Positions 47,163 to 61,800 of a DNA stretch of 64,000 bases are shown one piece after another; position 1 is the first letter of the stretch; every line of letters begins with the position of its first letter. This stretch comes from Hyaloscypha bicolor E (taxonomy: Eukaryota; Ascomycota; Leotiomycetes; Helotiales; Hyaloscyphaceae). The DNA lies in assembly GCF_002865645.1 (NCBI RefSeq), contig NW_020194525.1, positions 157,125-221,124 of the forward strand. The letters are read 5' to 3'. The notes beneath the pieces were generated by a model. That model was not told where the DNA came from. It made no database searches and worked only from the letters and a program-made list of their open reading frames with translations. A program made the translations under genes and the position numbers.

Positions 47163-50100
47163 ATGGCCTCCCTTAGACAGACGCCTTCTGCTTAGGATCT
47201 CGTCATGTTTTCGTATAACCCTATTTATAGGGTAGTAGTCTACTACCTCTGTAGCTCTTGTGTCATTCCCGGCCGCCGCAGTCAACAACGATACCTCCGA
47301 GCAGAGCCACACCGATTAACCGGTGATATACTTAAAATAATAGTCTAGCTACTTGATAGCTATGACTTACGGACTATAGGGGAGCTCCGAGAGCACAAGC
47401 CTAGAGCTAGGAACGAGTATAGGCCAATTAAATACCTAGCGAGCTATAACGGCTTCTATTGCTTATAGCCAGAGTATGATTTCTCTATGTGCCACTGGCT
47501 TAGGATAAGGGAGCATATGCCTGCCGTTTATGAGATTAAGACAAAAGAGCACGAGAAGAGCCCGTTATAAAAGAAGTATAAGCTTTAGACATACTTTACT
47601 AGGAAGGGTTTAATTAACTACTTTATTATAGTCGAGAATACGAGCCAGAGTAGTAGGTTCAAGCTAGATTCTGCTAGACTAATAAAGACTAAAGAGGAGT
47701 TATTTGTCTAGCTCGAAAAGAACTACGATAATATTAAGGTTAATATTAAAGAGCAGGCTAGCGTCGTCTATAATATTAGGGACTTAAGGTCGGAAAGAGT
47801 ACTATGGCTATATGACCTAACGAGATTTCTATCTTATTTGGCTATACTAAAGGACGAGGAGATCTAGAGCTCATATAAGCTATTACTAAAAAAAGAGCTT
47901 AATACAAGTAGTAAGAATATTAAGGATCCTAATCTAGTTCGAATTCTAGTTATAGCTAAGGCTATCTTGAGAGATATATACTAGTTATATAATAATATCT
48001 TACTAGACCGGAAAATGACCTAATAGTAGGCTAATATCCTAAATAAATTCTATACTAGAGCTTTAGGTAAAGTAAATAGGTTCTGGTATTTCAAGAATAT
48101 ATTAATTCTCGTTATATACTTTACTACTATAAAGTAGCTATTAGTATACTACTACCGGGTAATATATAGTAAGAATAGCTACTTTACCGGAATTAAAGCT
48201 TAATTAGACTAGTAGCTTCCCGGGGATATTATTTAGTTAACCTAGTAATAAATCTAGGCTATAGACGAGATTATAGAAGCCTTAGTTATTAAGAATAAGA
48301 AAGAGGCTAAGCTAGCTCTCAAGTATACTATTTGGTAACTTTATCTAATACTAATCTACTAGACTATTAGTAATATACTATTCAAATCCCTTATCTTAAG
48401 TTTCTATACTATATTAAGCAGGAAAGTTTATAGGAAAGGCCAAGGATTATAAAAGAAGCCAGGGAATTTTAATAGCTATTTATTAGCTTTAATATAAATT
48501 ATCTAGCTTGTATTTTTTAATTATATCTGTTTTTAAGAATAAAATAATAAAGACTAGATTCTTGTCTTTTTTATTAAGATTAGTAAGAAGTTCTTCTAGT
48601 AGTTAGCCAAGATATTATTTGAGTATATTTTATAATAGAGACTATATTTATTTAAGATTAGGAAAGCTATAATTATAAAATACTAAGCTTAGTAGCTTTT
48701 AAATAAGTAAATAATAGAATATTATAAGATGAAATTATAGATATTATAGATTTCGGATTTAGTAGTTTCTAAATATTAATAAGCCTATATCTTATTCTAT
48801 AATAAACTTCTATTCTAGGCCAAGGATATAATTCTAATAAAATTATAAAGGCTAAAGAATAATCTAGATCTAGAAGATTTTAGATATTTATAGCTCTTTT
48901 ATTCTAGTAATTCCGAATTCCTAGAAAGTACTAAGCTAGCTCTCTTTTAGTAAATCTAAAGAAATACTAAACTTCGAGCTATATTCTTAACTAAAATAAA
49001 GAATAAAAATATAGTTTTATATTCTAAAATTATAGAAATCTATAAAATATATATCTAAAAGTTCCTTAAATAGGTATTAGTACTATATTATATCTTATCT
49101 AGCTTATTATTATAAGAACCGGAATTACTATTAATAATATAGTAAAATAATACTTAATAATACTATTTATTAATATAGGAAAAGCTAGTAATAATTTATA
49201 TCTAATATTATAAAAATTAGTAATAATCGGATATATATAAGAATAATATTTAATTCTTACTAAAAGTAATTAGGGATTTATTACTTATATATATTATATA
49301 TATTTTACTTTTATAGTAATTATTTCTCTAATAATAAAAGTTAGGTACTTTTATTTTTTTATATTTCTAGGCTAAGCTAGATAGAATAATATAGGCTAAT
49401 AAGATACTTTTAGCCTATTTAATAAAAATATATACTCGAGCTAAGATATTATATTTATATATATCTAATTAGTAATAGTTTATAATATTAATTATTAAAG
49501 AATAAATAAACTTTAATCTTAAGGAAAATATAAGAAAATATATTAAGAATAAGCTAGATCTAGTTACTTTAGTAAAACTAAATAATTATATATATTATAT
49601 TTTTAATTATATATATACTAGAATAATAATACTTATTATAAATATTTTATTATACTAGAATTACTAAATATCTAAAAGCTAGTATATATTCTTTTAGTTT
49701 AATTATATTTTCTAGAAAAAAAGATTATGAAATATTTTAGAAATATTATTCTTATAAATACTTAATATTTCTAAATATAATTAAATATATAAAAGAAATA
49801 CTTATTTTAAGACTAATTTACTAGCTATAATATAAAAGCTATATAATAAACTAAACTTATAATTCCGGGTTCCTAGTTAATAAAATAATATTCTTATTAT
49901 TATAGGACCTTAGCTAGCTAAATAAATAATTCTAATAATAAGAACTAGCTCTAGTAAAACTTTAGTTATTATAATTAGTATTATTATTATAAATACTAGA
50001 ACTATAATTCTAGTTTTACTAATAATAGCTTTATAAAATAATATACTAAAATACTTTTATAAAATAAGTATTTAGTTACTAATCTAGTTTATTAATTATA

Positions 50101-51084
50101 AATAATTAGCTTTATTAGTTATTATATTAGCTAAAGCTATATATATTTAAGGCTTTTTTAAATACTATTATATTCTAGTTAGTAAATAAAAACTAGACTA
50201 TATTATAATTAATAAGAATTATCTTATTATTACTACTAGTAATTACTAGCTATATATAGCCTAGTTAGGTAAATATATTTAGTAGAAAATATAGACTATT
50301 TAATTAATAGTAATTCTTTTTCCTATAATATAAAAGATATTTATTAAATATAATAAGTTAGTAAGGCTAAAAATTATCCGAAAATTAATAAACTAGCTAA
50401 ATATTAAATATATAATTAGCTTTAAGACCGGACTTAGTACCTTAATTAAAAGAATTACTAATTTAGTATAAATATATTAGCCTAAATAAGAAATCTTTAA
50501 CTATTTCCGGAATAAGATTATTATTTATTACTAAACTTAAAAAAAAATAGCCCTATTTACTAAATTTCTTTAGTATTTATTATATATATCTAAATTAGAA
50601 TTTAAAAAGAAAAAGGCTATTATTTTCTTTAAATAAATTACTAAATAAGACTAGCCCGTAATTATAGTTATATTTATTCTTAGAATTAGATTTAATTATC
50701 TTTATATATAATAAATAATTTATATAAATATATCTAGTAAAATAATTACTTTTTCTTAAGAATCTAGTAAAATAAGTTAAAATAATAAAAAGGCTTCTTT
50801 TATTATTCTTTTATATTCCGGATAAAAGCTATAAATAAATAAATCTCTTTATTTTAATAAAAAGGCCATATAGCTATATTTAATATAATATTATTATTCC
50901 CGAGATATTCTTAGCTAGTTTTTAGATAATTAGCTAAATTAATAATAATATATAATAAATAAAAAAATATACTAGATTTATTAAAAGCCTTATACTAAAG
51001 CCTGGCTTCTTAATTTAAAATTTAAGTTAATAATAATAAGAGAAATAAAATTTACTAGTTTAAATAAAATATTATAGTAAGACT
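47163..51084 (+). pseudogene. Telomere-linked RecQ-type helicase, RIP-degraded
   Basis: One reading frame, interrupted mainly by TAG/TAA at former Gln codons, runs from the ATG at 47163 for at least 3 kb. The N-terminal part has the zinc-finger-like GFYC...YDFSMCHWLRIREH and the conserved LWLYDLTRFLSYLAIL. The middle shows EEPGNF-like and EPELL motifs of fungal TLH proteins. The helicase part has degraded motif I (RTSSSKTLV at 49941, formerly TGSGKT), a DEAx box turned to NKN (50211-50219), LIVILFP for LTATLPP, and FKTGLSTLI. TLH genes sit next to telomeres in many ascomycetes and point toward the end, as here. RIP is light at 47.2-47.9 kb and heavy beyond. The right limit is approximate. Confidence 0.8.
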
Positions 51085-54000
51085 ATATCTGAAATTAGAT
51101 ATTTAATAGCTATAAAAAATATATATTAGTAAAAAGCTTTCTTACTAAAATTATATAATTAATAACTTAATATTAAATAATAGGTAAATAGTTATAAATT
51201 AGGTACTAAAATAATTATATATTATTAGATTTATAAAACCTTATAGCTATATAATAGATTAATTATAATTTTATAATAAGAATATATATATTAAAAGCCA
51301 AAAAAATATAATATATATAATACTAGTAATAATTTAATAAATAATAAATAAATAGCTATAAATTAGATACTAAAATAATTATATATTATTAGGTTTATAA
51401 AACCTTATAGATATATATGATATATTAGTTATTTAGTAAATTAATTATAATTTTATAATAAGAATATATATATTAAAAACTAAAAAAGTATAATATATAT
51501 AATATATATATCTTTTAATAAAACTAATATTATATTAGTTTAAGGCTAAAAGGCTATAAATTAAATACTAAATTAATTATATATATTATAATAAAAAGTA
51601 TATATTTTAGGATCTAATATATTATAATATATATAATAAATTTATTATTAAGAGCCTAGAACTTATTTAGAATTTGAGGCTAAAGGCATTTTCTAAATCT
51701 AAGCTTCTTTTATTCTTAGTATAATTAATAATAATTTTTTTAGATATTATTTCTAAATAAGCTAATTTTTTAATAGCCTTTTAATCTCGAATTTTTAGTA
51801 AATTATTATTAGATTTTAATTTTTTATTTCTAAATCTAATTTTTTAAGAATGCCTTATCTAAAGAAAAATAAAGAAAAAAATAAAGAAATAAGATATAAA
51901 AGTAATATAACTTAATAAATATACTAGTAGGAAAAGTATTAATAAGTTTTAGATCCTAATTTAATAAATTATTATTTATTTACTTATATTTTCTTAAGCT
52001 TCTTTTATTTATTTTAGATTTAGTAATTAATATATATCTTTTTCTAGCTTCTTTAAATATTATTTAGTAATTTTCTTTTTAATAATCTTTTCCTTAATAA
52101 CCTTTTTTTTAATAATCTTTATCTTAATAATATCCTTTTTCTTTATAATCTTTTTTTTTAGATATATTAATTTCTTTAATTCTAATTATATAATAATCTA
52201 ACTCTTTATATATATTATTTTCTTATTATATTTAAGAATATTTAAATACTATAAATACTTTAAGTATAAAGCTATTTGGCTTCTAAATATTATTAATTTA
52301 ATCTCGAAATATATAAGAATTATTAACTAGATATTAAAGATTTATATCTAATTTTATAAGACTTTTAATATAAAATATAGGCCTATTTTATATAATATAA
52401 AAGCCTACTATTTATAAATCTATTAGAATTTAAAAGTAAAATATTGAGTTATTACTAACTAAATAAAAAATTATTATTTATTTATTTATAAAAATCCGAG
52501 AATAAAATATTAAATAGTAATTACCTAATAATAAATATTATAAAAAGACCTAAGAAATCCCTAATAAAACTTAAAAAACTTCTTACTTAAGCTCAAGTAT
52601 TATAAATATTATCTTATCTTATAATTTTTCCGAAAATATAATAGCTTTTTAGCTAATTATTATTAAATTAATAATTATATTCTTATAAATCTATTATAAA
52701 TACGAATTTCCTAGATATTTATAACCAAGAAATAAAAAGTAAATATATATATATTTTATAAAACCTATTATATAAATAAGCTATAAATTTAATAAGGCTT
52801 ATAGAATTAGGTATTTATAATATATAAATAATAAGAAATTAGAACTTATTAATTAATTTTAAAAGAATTAATAATTTATTTTCTAAATACTAATTATTTA
52901 TTAGAGTACTAATTTAGAACTTCTAAATTTATAAGACTAAAATATAAATCTTTTATAAAATTATAATTTCTTATTATATAATATAATTCTAGATAATAGT
53001 AATTATAGTATTAATAATTTTAATAATAGTTTCCTAGAATATAATAGTAAAATAAAGCCTAATAACTAGGAGCTATATAATAAATTATAAGTAAATATTT
53101 TATTTTTCTCGAATAATAATTAGTCTAATCTCGAGTATTTCCTAAACTAATTATTTCTAGGTAATAATAATAATAATAATAATAATTCCGACTTTATTTC
53201 TAAAAAGATTTCTAATATATCTTATTTAGATAATAATAATAGTATTAATAAAAATAATAATAATATTAAGAATAACTAAATTACTAATAATAAGAATACT
53301 AAAACTAAAAATAAAAATAAGAATAATAATAAGAATAAAGCAGAATTAGAAGCTTAATTATAAGCTAAGATTACTAGACCTAATAGGCTACTAATTAATT
53401 ATATTTTAAAGCTAACTTATTATTTATTTAATTTCTAAGAATATATAAATAAGTAATATACTAAGTTTAATAATAAATAAAATTCCTTTTATTTTACTAA
53501 ATAATATATAATATTTTTATAATATTATAATCTTAGTAAATATAATAATAATATATTATATTTAGAATATATAATAATTAAAAATATTAATTAATAAGCT
53601 ATATTTACTAGTTTTATTATAAATAATAATAATAACTATTTACCTAATAGCTAGGTTATAAATAATAATAATAATAATTTAGATAATAGTACTTTTTATA
53701 AGCTTAATTTTAATAAATTATAAGTAAATTATAATAAAAATAATACTAAACTAGTAATTAATATTCTAGATTATTACTTATATTTATATATATTTTATTT
53801 TTAAATAAACTATTATAAAGATTTAAGATAATATAATATTAATAGCTTTTATAAATATACTAATTATTTTTCTTTTACTTAATAAGAAATTTAAATTAAT
53901 TTATATTTTTATTTTTATATATTTATATATAAATATTATAAATTTTATAATAAATCCTAATTAGTCTAAGATCTAGAAAATAGCTTTTTATAAGATATCT

Positions 54001-54627
54001 TATTATTACTTTAGCTATATAATTAGTTATAAGAATATTTATATTTATATTTTCTTTTCTTTTATATAGGATCTTATAAAAAAAACTATATTTCCTAAAT
54101 ATAGTAATAATACCCTATTTTCTATTCTTTAATATTAATTTAATAAAATTTTTTTACTAATTATATTTTATAATATTTTACTAATAAGTTACTAGTATAT
54201 TTTTTTTAATTAGAAATATACTAAATTTAAAACTAAAATATACTAATAAGAGAATATTAGTTCTATATATAATAATAATATTTAAGCTAAGATAATATTT
54301 CTTTATTATATAATTTAAGATTATATATTATAAGCTATTTAGTATAATATTATTTAGTAATTTCCTTTTTATAATAATAAGCTATATTATAATACTTATA
54401 TTTACTTTAATTTTAAAACTAATATCTTATTAAAAATATGAAATATTTTTATTTCTATATTATTTCTAATTCTTAACTTTTTAAAACTAGATTAATCCCG
54501 AATTTATACTAATTTAGTAAAAGAAACTATCTTAACCTAATTTATATTATTTAAATAGCTATTTAATATTAATAAATATATCTTAATTATATATCTCTTT
54601 TATATTTATTATTTTAAGGCTTACTAG
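51085..54627 (+). repeat. Subtelomeric repeat copy A, most degraded
   Basis: This segment aligns along its length with 55753-58812 and 58813-62640, differing mainly by C/T and G/A changes. Its start is blurred (ATCTGAAATTAG against ACCTGAAAAGCG in other copies). The left part carries two copies of the short tandem unit found in the others, here spaced 164 rather than 182 bp. Homology to copy C stops near 54627. The element type is not identified; no intact frame remains. Confidence 0.7.
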
Positions 54628-54629
54628 TT

Positions 54630-55319
54630 ATATAAGGCTACTTTTTTAGTAAGAATATAGAATCTATATAAGCTAATTAGTCCAAATAACTCTAGGCTAG
54701 TATTATTTTACTAAGAGTATATATAATAAGAATATACTTTTCCTAAAACCTCTCTAATAATATTTATAATACTCTTTTCTATATAATATTTATTTATAAT
54801 CCTATTTATAAGATTATTATATATTAGGCCTATAAATCGGGTATTATTTCAGGGCTAGGAAGCCAGAAGAAGTACTTGCAAGTAAAGCTATACTGACTTT
54901 CTAGTAATATACTTAATATAATAGTTTAGCTTTTAAGTAATTATAATCTAAAAATTATTAAAGAATTAAAAGAGTATAAGTTATAGCCAGAAGATAATTA
55001 TAAGCTAATTGAGTTCCTTATTTCCTATAATAGCTTCTATTACCTATAGCTAAAATATTAGTATTATATCTATAATCTTTGGAAAATAAAGAAGTATATT
55101 ATTTCTATTTATAAAATAAAAGTAATAGAATATAAGAAGAGCCTATTATAGGAGGCCTATAAGCTCTAAACCTATTTTATAGGCTATAAGAAAATTAATT
55201 ACTTTATAGTAATTAAGATACCGAATTAGAATAATAAATCTAAGCTAGATTTTACTAGATTAATAAAGACTAAAAAGAAGTTATTTATTAAGCTCGAAAA
55301 GAACTATAATAATATTAAA
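54630..55319 (+). pseudogene. Second telomere-linked helicase fragment, N-terminal part
   Basis: From about 54787 to 55319 the sequence aligns with 47215-47747 of the first helicase copy, including the region of the zinc-finger-like segment and the AAAGACTAAA...AAGTTATTT stretch. It breaks off at 55319 exactly where repeat copy B1 begins. 54630-54786 appears to correspond to its upstream region but is too degraded to be sure. RIP is heavier than in the matching part of the first copy. Confidence 0.65.
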
Positions 55320-55752
55320 TCAAATACCTGAAAAGCGGGTATATAAGCGAGGTAGTTTTAAAAAACACATATTAGTAAGAAGCTTTCTTACTAAAATTAT
55401 ATAATTAATAACTCAATATTAAATAATAGGCAAATAGCTATAAGTTAGGTACCAAAATAATTATATATTACTAGGTTTTTAAAAGCTTATAGCTATATAT
55501 TATATATTAGTTATATAGTAGATTAATTATGATTTTATAATAAGAATATATATATTAAGAGCCAAAAAAGTATAATATATATAATATTAGTAATAATTTA
55601 ATAAATAATAGATAAATAGTTATAAGTTAGGTATTGAAATAATTACATATTACTAGGTTTTTAAAAGGTTATAGCTATATATTATATATTAGTTATATAG
55701 TAGATTAATTATAATTTTATAATAAGAATATATATATTAAAAGCTGAAAAAG
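55320..55752 (+). repeat. Subtelomeric repeat copy B1, truncated
   Basis: It starts TCAAATACCTGAAAAGCGG and holds two 182-bp tandem units, then is cut at 55752 where another copy starts with the same leader. Confidence 0.75.
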
Positions 55753-58700
55753 TCAAATACCTAAAAAGCGGATATATAAGCGAGGCGGTTTTGAAAAACA
55801 CATATTAGCAAGAAGCTCTCTTACTAAAATCATATAGTTAATAACTCGATATTAAATAACGGGCAAATAGCTATAAGTTAGGTACCAAAATAATTATATA
55901 TTACCAGGTTTTTAAAAGGTTATAGCTATATATTATATATTAGTTATATAGTAGATTAATTACGATTTTATAGTAAGAGTATATATATTAAGAGCCAAAA
56001 AAGTATAATATATATAATATATATATCTTAATAAAACTAATATTATATTATTAATAACTTTCTTTATATTAGTTTAAGGCCCTAAAAGGCTACGAATTAA
56101 ATACTAAATTAATTATATATATTATAATAGAAAGTATATATTTTAGGATTTAATATATTATAATATATATAATAAATTTATTACCGAGAGTTTGGAACTT
56201 ACTTAGAGATTAAGGCTAGAGGCGCTTCCTAAATCTAAACCCCTTTTACTCTTAGTATAATTAATAATAATTTTTTTAGATATTACTCCTAAATAAGCTA
56301 ATTCTTTAATAGCCTTTTATTCCCGAATCCTTAGCAAATTATTACCGGATTTTAATCTTTTATTTCTGAATCTAATTCTCTAAGAATACCTTACCTAAAG
56401 AAAAGCAAAAAAGAAAAGAAAGAAATAAGATATAAAAATAATATAACTAGATAAGTATACTAGTAAGAAAAGTATTAATAAGTTCTAGATCCTAATTTAA
56501 TAGATTATTATTTACTTATTTATATTTTCTTAAGCTTTTTTTATTTATTATAGATTTAATAACTAATATATACTTTTTCCTAGCTTCTTTAAATACTATT
56601 TAGTAATCTTCTCTTTAATAACCTCCTCCTTAATAATCTCCTCCTTAATAACTTTCTTCTCTTTTATAATTTCTTTCCTTAGATATACTAATCTCTTTAA
56701 CTCTAATTATATAATAGCCTAATTCTTTATATATATTACCTTCTTACTATATCTAAGAATATTTAAATACTATAAGTACTTTAAGTATAAAGCTATTCGG
56801 CTTCTAAATACTATTAATTTAACCTCGAAATATATAAGAATTATTAACTAGATATTAAAGATTTATACCTAATTTTATAAGACTTTTATTATAGAGTATA
56901 AGCCTGCCTTATATAATATAAGAGTCTACTATTTATAAATCTACTAGAATTCAAAAGCAAAGTACTAAGTTATTACTAACTAAATAAGAAATTACTACCC
57001 GCTTATCTATAAGAATCCGAGAATAAAATATTAAATAATAATTACCTAATAGTAAATATTATAGAGAGACCTAAGAGATCCCTAATAAGACCTAAAAGAC
57101 TCCCTACTTGAGCCCAAGTATTATAAGTATTACTCTATCTTATAATTCTTCCAAAAATATAATAGCTTTCTAGCTAATTACTACTAAATTAATAATTATA
57201 TTCTCGTAAATCTATTATAAATACGAATCTCCTAGATACTTATAACCGAGAAATAAAAGGCAGACACATATATATTCTATAAAGCCTGCTATATAAATAA
57301 GCTATAAATTCGGTAAGGCCTATAGGATTAGGTATTTATAATATATAAGTAATAAGAAATTAGAACCTATTAGTTAACCTTAAAAGAGTTAATAATCTAT
57401 TCTCTAAATACTAACTATTTACTAGGATACTAATCTAGAACCTTTAAATTTATGAGATTAGAATAGGAATTCCTTACTAAGTTATAATCTTTTACTATAT
57501 AGTATAACCCTAGATAATAGTAATTATAATATTAATAATTTTAATAATAGTTCCCTAGAATATAATAGTAAAACGGAGCCTAATAGCCAGGAGCTATATA
57601 GTAAATTATAAGCAAATATTTCCTTTTTCGCAAATAGTAACTAGCCTAGTCTCGGGTATTTCCTGAACTAACTACTTCCGGATAATAATAATAATAATAG
57701 TAATAATCCCGACTTTATTTCCGAAAAGACCCCTAATATACTTTATTCAAATAATAATAATAGTATTAATAAGAATAATAATAATACCGAGAATAACCAA
57801 ATTATTAATAATAAGAATACTAAGACTAAAAACAAGGATAAGAGTAATAATAAGAATAAGGCAGAATTAAAAGCTTAATTATAAGCCGAGATTACTAGAC
57901 CTAATAGGCTACTAATTAACTATATTTCAGAGCTAGCTTATTATTTATTTAATTTCCAAGAATATATAAATAAGTAATATACTAAGTCTAATAATAAATA
58001 AGATCTCTTTTATTTTACTAAATAATATATTATACTTCTATAATACTATAATTTCCTTTTGAATTATAGTCTTAGTAAATAAAATAGTAAACTATTATAT
58101 CTAGAACAAATAATAAACTAGTAAGAATATATAGTAGTTAGGGATATTAACTAGCGAGCCATATTTACTAGTCTTATTATAAATAATAATAATAACTATT
58201 TATCTAATAGCCAGGTTATAAATAATAATAATAATAATTTAAATAATAGTATTCTTTATAAGCTTAACTTTAATATATTACAAGTAAATCATAATAAAAA
58301 TAATATCGAACTAGTAGCTAATATTCTAGACTATTACCCGTATTTATATATATTTTATTCTCAGATAAACTATTATAAAAGTTTAAGATAATATAATATT
58401 AATAGCTTTTATAGGTATACTAATTACTTTTCTTTTACCTAATAAGGAATTCAAGTTAACTTATACTCTTATTTTTAATAAAATATCTCTACTTTTATAT
58501 ATTTATATATAAATATTACTAACTCTATAATAAATCCTAACCGGCCCAAGGTCTAGAAAATAGCCTTTTATAAAATACCTTACTATTACTTTAGTTATAT
58601 AATTAGTTATGAGAATATTTATATTTATATTTTCTTTTCTTTTATATAAAACCCTATAAAGAAAACTATATTTCCTAGATATAATAATAGTATTTTATTT

Positions 58701-58812
58701 TCTATTCTCTAATATTAGTTTAATAAGATCTTTTTACTAGCTATATTCTATAATATTTTACTAATAAGTTACTAGTATATTTCTTTTAATTAGAAGTATA
58801 CTAAACTCAAAG
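55753..58812 (+). repeat. Subtelomeric repeat copy B2, truncated
   Basis: It starts TCAAATACCTAAAAAGCGG and has a single tandem unit. It aligns closely with copy C for about 3 kb and ends at ...ACTAAACTCAAAG (58812), a point that in copy C lies inside the repeat near 62237. The next copy begins immediately. Confidence 0.75.
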
Positions 58813-61800
58813 TCAAATGCCTGAAAAGCGGATACGTAAGCGAGGCGGTTTTAAAAAACACATATTAGTAAGAAGCTCCCTTACCAAAATTATATAGTTA
58901 ATAACTCGATATTAAATAACGGGCAAATAGCTATAAGTTAGGTACCGAAATAATTGCATATTACCAGGTTTTTAAAAGGTTATAGCTATATATTATATAT
59001 TAGTTATATAATAGATTAATCGCAATTTCATAGTAAGAGTATATATATTAAGAGCCAAAAAAGTATAATATACGTAATATTAGTAATAACTTAATAAATA
59101 ACGGGCAAATAGCTATAAGTTAGGTACCGAAATAATTACATATTACTAGGTTTTTAAAAGGTTATAGCTATATATTATATATTAGTTATATAATAGATTA
59201 ATCGCGATTTTATAGCAAGAATATATATATTAAGAATTAAAAAAGCATAATACATGTAATATTAGTAATAACTCAATAAATAATAGGCAAATAGCTATAA
59301 GTTAAATACTAAAATAATTACATATTACTAGGTTTTTAAAAGATTATAGCTATATATTACGTATTAGTTATATAGCAAATTAATTGCAATTTTATAATAA
59401 GAATATATATATTAAGAGCTAAAAAAGCATAATACACGTAATATATATATCTTAATAAAACTAATATTATATTATTAATAACTTTCTTTATATTAGTTTA
59501 AGGCCCTAAAAGGCTATAAATTAAGTACTAAATTAATTATATATATTATAATAGAAAGTATATATTTTAGGATTTAATATATTATAATATATATAATAAA
59601 TTTATTACCGAGAATTTGAAACTCGCTTAGAAATTAAGGCTAGAGATACTTCCTAAATCTAAATTCCTTTTACTTTTAGTATAATTAATAATAATTTTTT
59701 TAGATATTACTCCTAAATAAGCTAATTCTTTAATAGCCTTTTATTTCCGAACCCTTAGTAAATTATTACCGGATTTTAATCTTTTATTTCTAAATCTAAT
59801 TCTCTAAGAATACCTTACCTAAAGAAAAGCAAAGAAAAAAAGAAAGAAATAAGGCATAAAAGTAATATAGCTAGATAAGTATACTAGTAAGAAAAGTATT
59901 AACAAGTTCCAGATCCTAATTTAATAGGTTATTATTTATTTACTTATATTCCCTTAAGCTTCTTCTATTTACTATAGATTTAATAACTAATATATGCCTT
60001 TTCCTAGCTTCTTTAAATACTATTTAGTAATCTTCTCCTTAATAACCTTTTCCTTAATAACCTCCTCCTTAATAATTTCCTTTTTCTTTATAACCTTTTT
60101 TCTTAGATATACTAACCTCTTTAACTCTAATTATATAGTAGCCTAACTCTTTATATATATTACCTTCTCGCCATATCTAAGAATATTTAAATACTATAAG
60201 TACTTCAAGTATAGAGCTACTCGGCTTCTAAATACTATTAATTCGACCTCGAAATATATAAGAATTATTAACTAGATATTAAAGATCTATACCCGATTCT
60301 ATAGGACTTTTATTATAGAATATAGGCCTACCTCACATAATATAAGAGCCTACTATTCGCAAATCTGCTAGAATTTGAGGGCAAAGTACTAAGTTATTAC
60401 TAACTAAATAAGAAATTACTACTTGCTTATTTACGAGAATCCGAGAATAAAATATTAAATAATAATTACCTAATAATAGATATTATAAAGAGACCTAAGA
60501 GATCCCTAGCAAGACCCAAAAAACTCCTTACTTAAGCCCAAGTATTATAAGTACTATCTTATCTTATAATTCTTCCAAAAATATAGTAGCTTTCTAGCTA
60601 ATTACTACCGAATTAATAACTATATTCTCGCAAATCTACTATAAATACGAATCTCCTAGATACTTATAACTAAGAAATAAGGAACAGACACATATATATT
60701 TCATAGAGCCTATTATATAAATAAGCTATAAATTTGGTAAGGCCTATGGAATTAGGCATTTATAATATATAAGTAATAAGGAATTAGAACCTATTAGTTA
60801 ATCTTAAGGGAATTAATAATTCATTCTCTAAATACTAACTATTTACTAGGGTACTAATCTGAAACCTCTAAATTTATGAGACCAGAATAGGGATCCCTTA
60901 CTAAGTTATAATTTTTTACTATATAATATAATTCCAGATAATAGTAATTATAGTATTAATAATTTCAATAATAGTTCCCCAAAATATAATAGTAAAATAA
61001 AGCCTAATAGCCAGGAGCTATATAGTAAATTATAGGCAAATATTTCCTTTTTTGTAAATAGTAACTAGCCTAGTCTCGGGCATTTCCTAGACTAACTATT
61101 TCTGGGTAGTAATAATAATAATAGTAATAATCCTGACTTTATCTCTAAAAAGATCCCTAATATATCTTATCTAGATAATAATAATAGTATTAATAAGAAT
61201 AATAATAATACTAAGAATAACTAAATTATTAATAATAAGAATACTAAGACTAAGAATAAGAGTAAGGGTAATAGTAAGGACGAGGCGAAATTAGAAGCTC
61301 AATTATAAGCCGAGATTACTAGACCTAATAGGCCACTAATTAACTATGTTTTAGAGCTAGCTCGTTATCTATTCAATTTCCAAGGATATATAAATAAGTA
61401 GTATACCGAGTCTAATAATAGACAAGATCCCTTTTATTTTACTAAATAATATATTATATTTCTATAATACCGCGATTTCTTTTTAAATTATAGTCTTAGT
61501 AAATAAAATAGCGAACTATTATATCTAGAGCAAATAATAAACTAGTAAGAACATATAGTAATTAGGGATATTAACTAGCGAGCCATATTTACTAGTCTTA
61601 TTATAAATAATAATAATAACTATTTACCTAATAGCCAGGTTACGGATAATAATAATAATAATTCAGATAATAGTATTTTTTATAAGCTTAACTTTAATAT
61701 ATTATAAGTAAATTATAATAAAAATAATACTAAACTAGTAGCTAATATTTCAGACTATTACTCGCATTTATATATATTTTGCTCTTAGATAAATTGCTAT

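Noticed and set aside
55320..58812. Nested insertion of one repeat copy inside another
   Set aside because: The interrupted copies do not resume after the inserted copy, so simple nesting does not fit.
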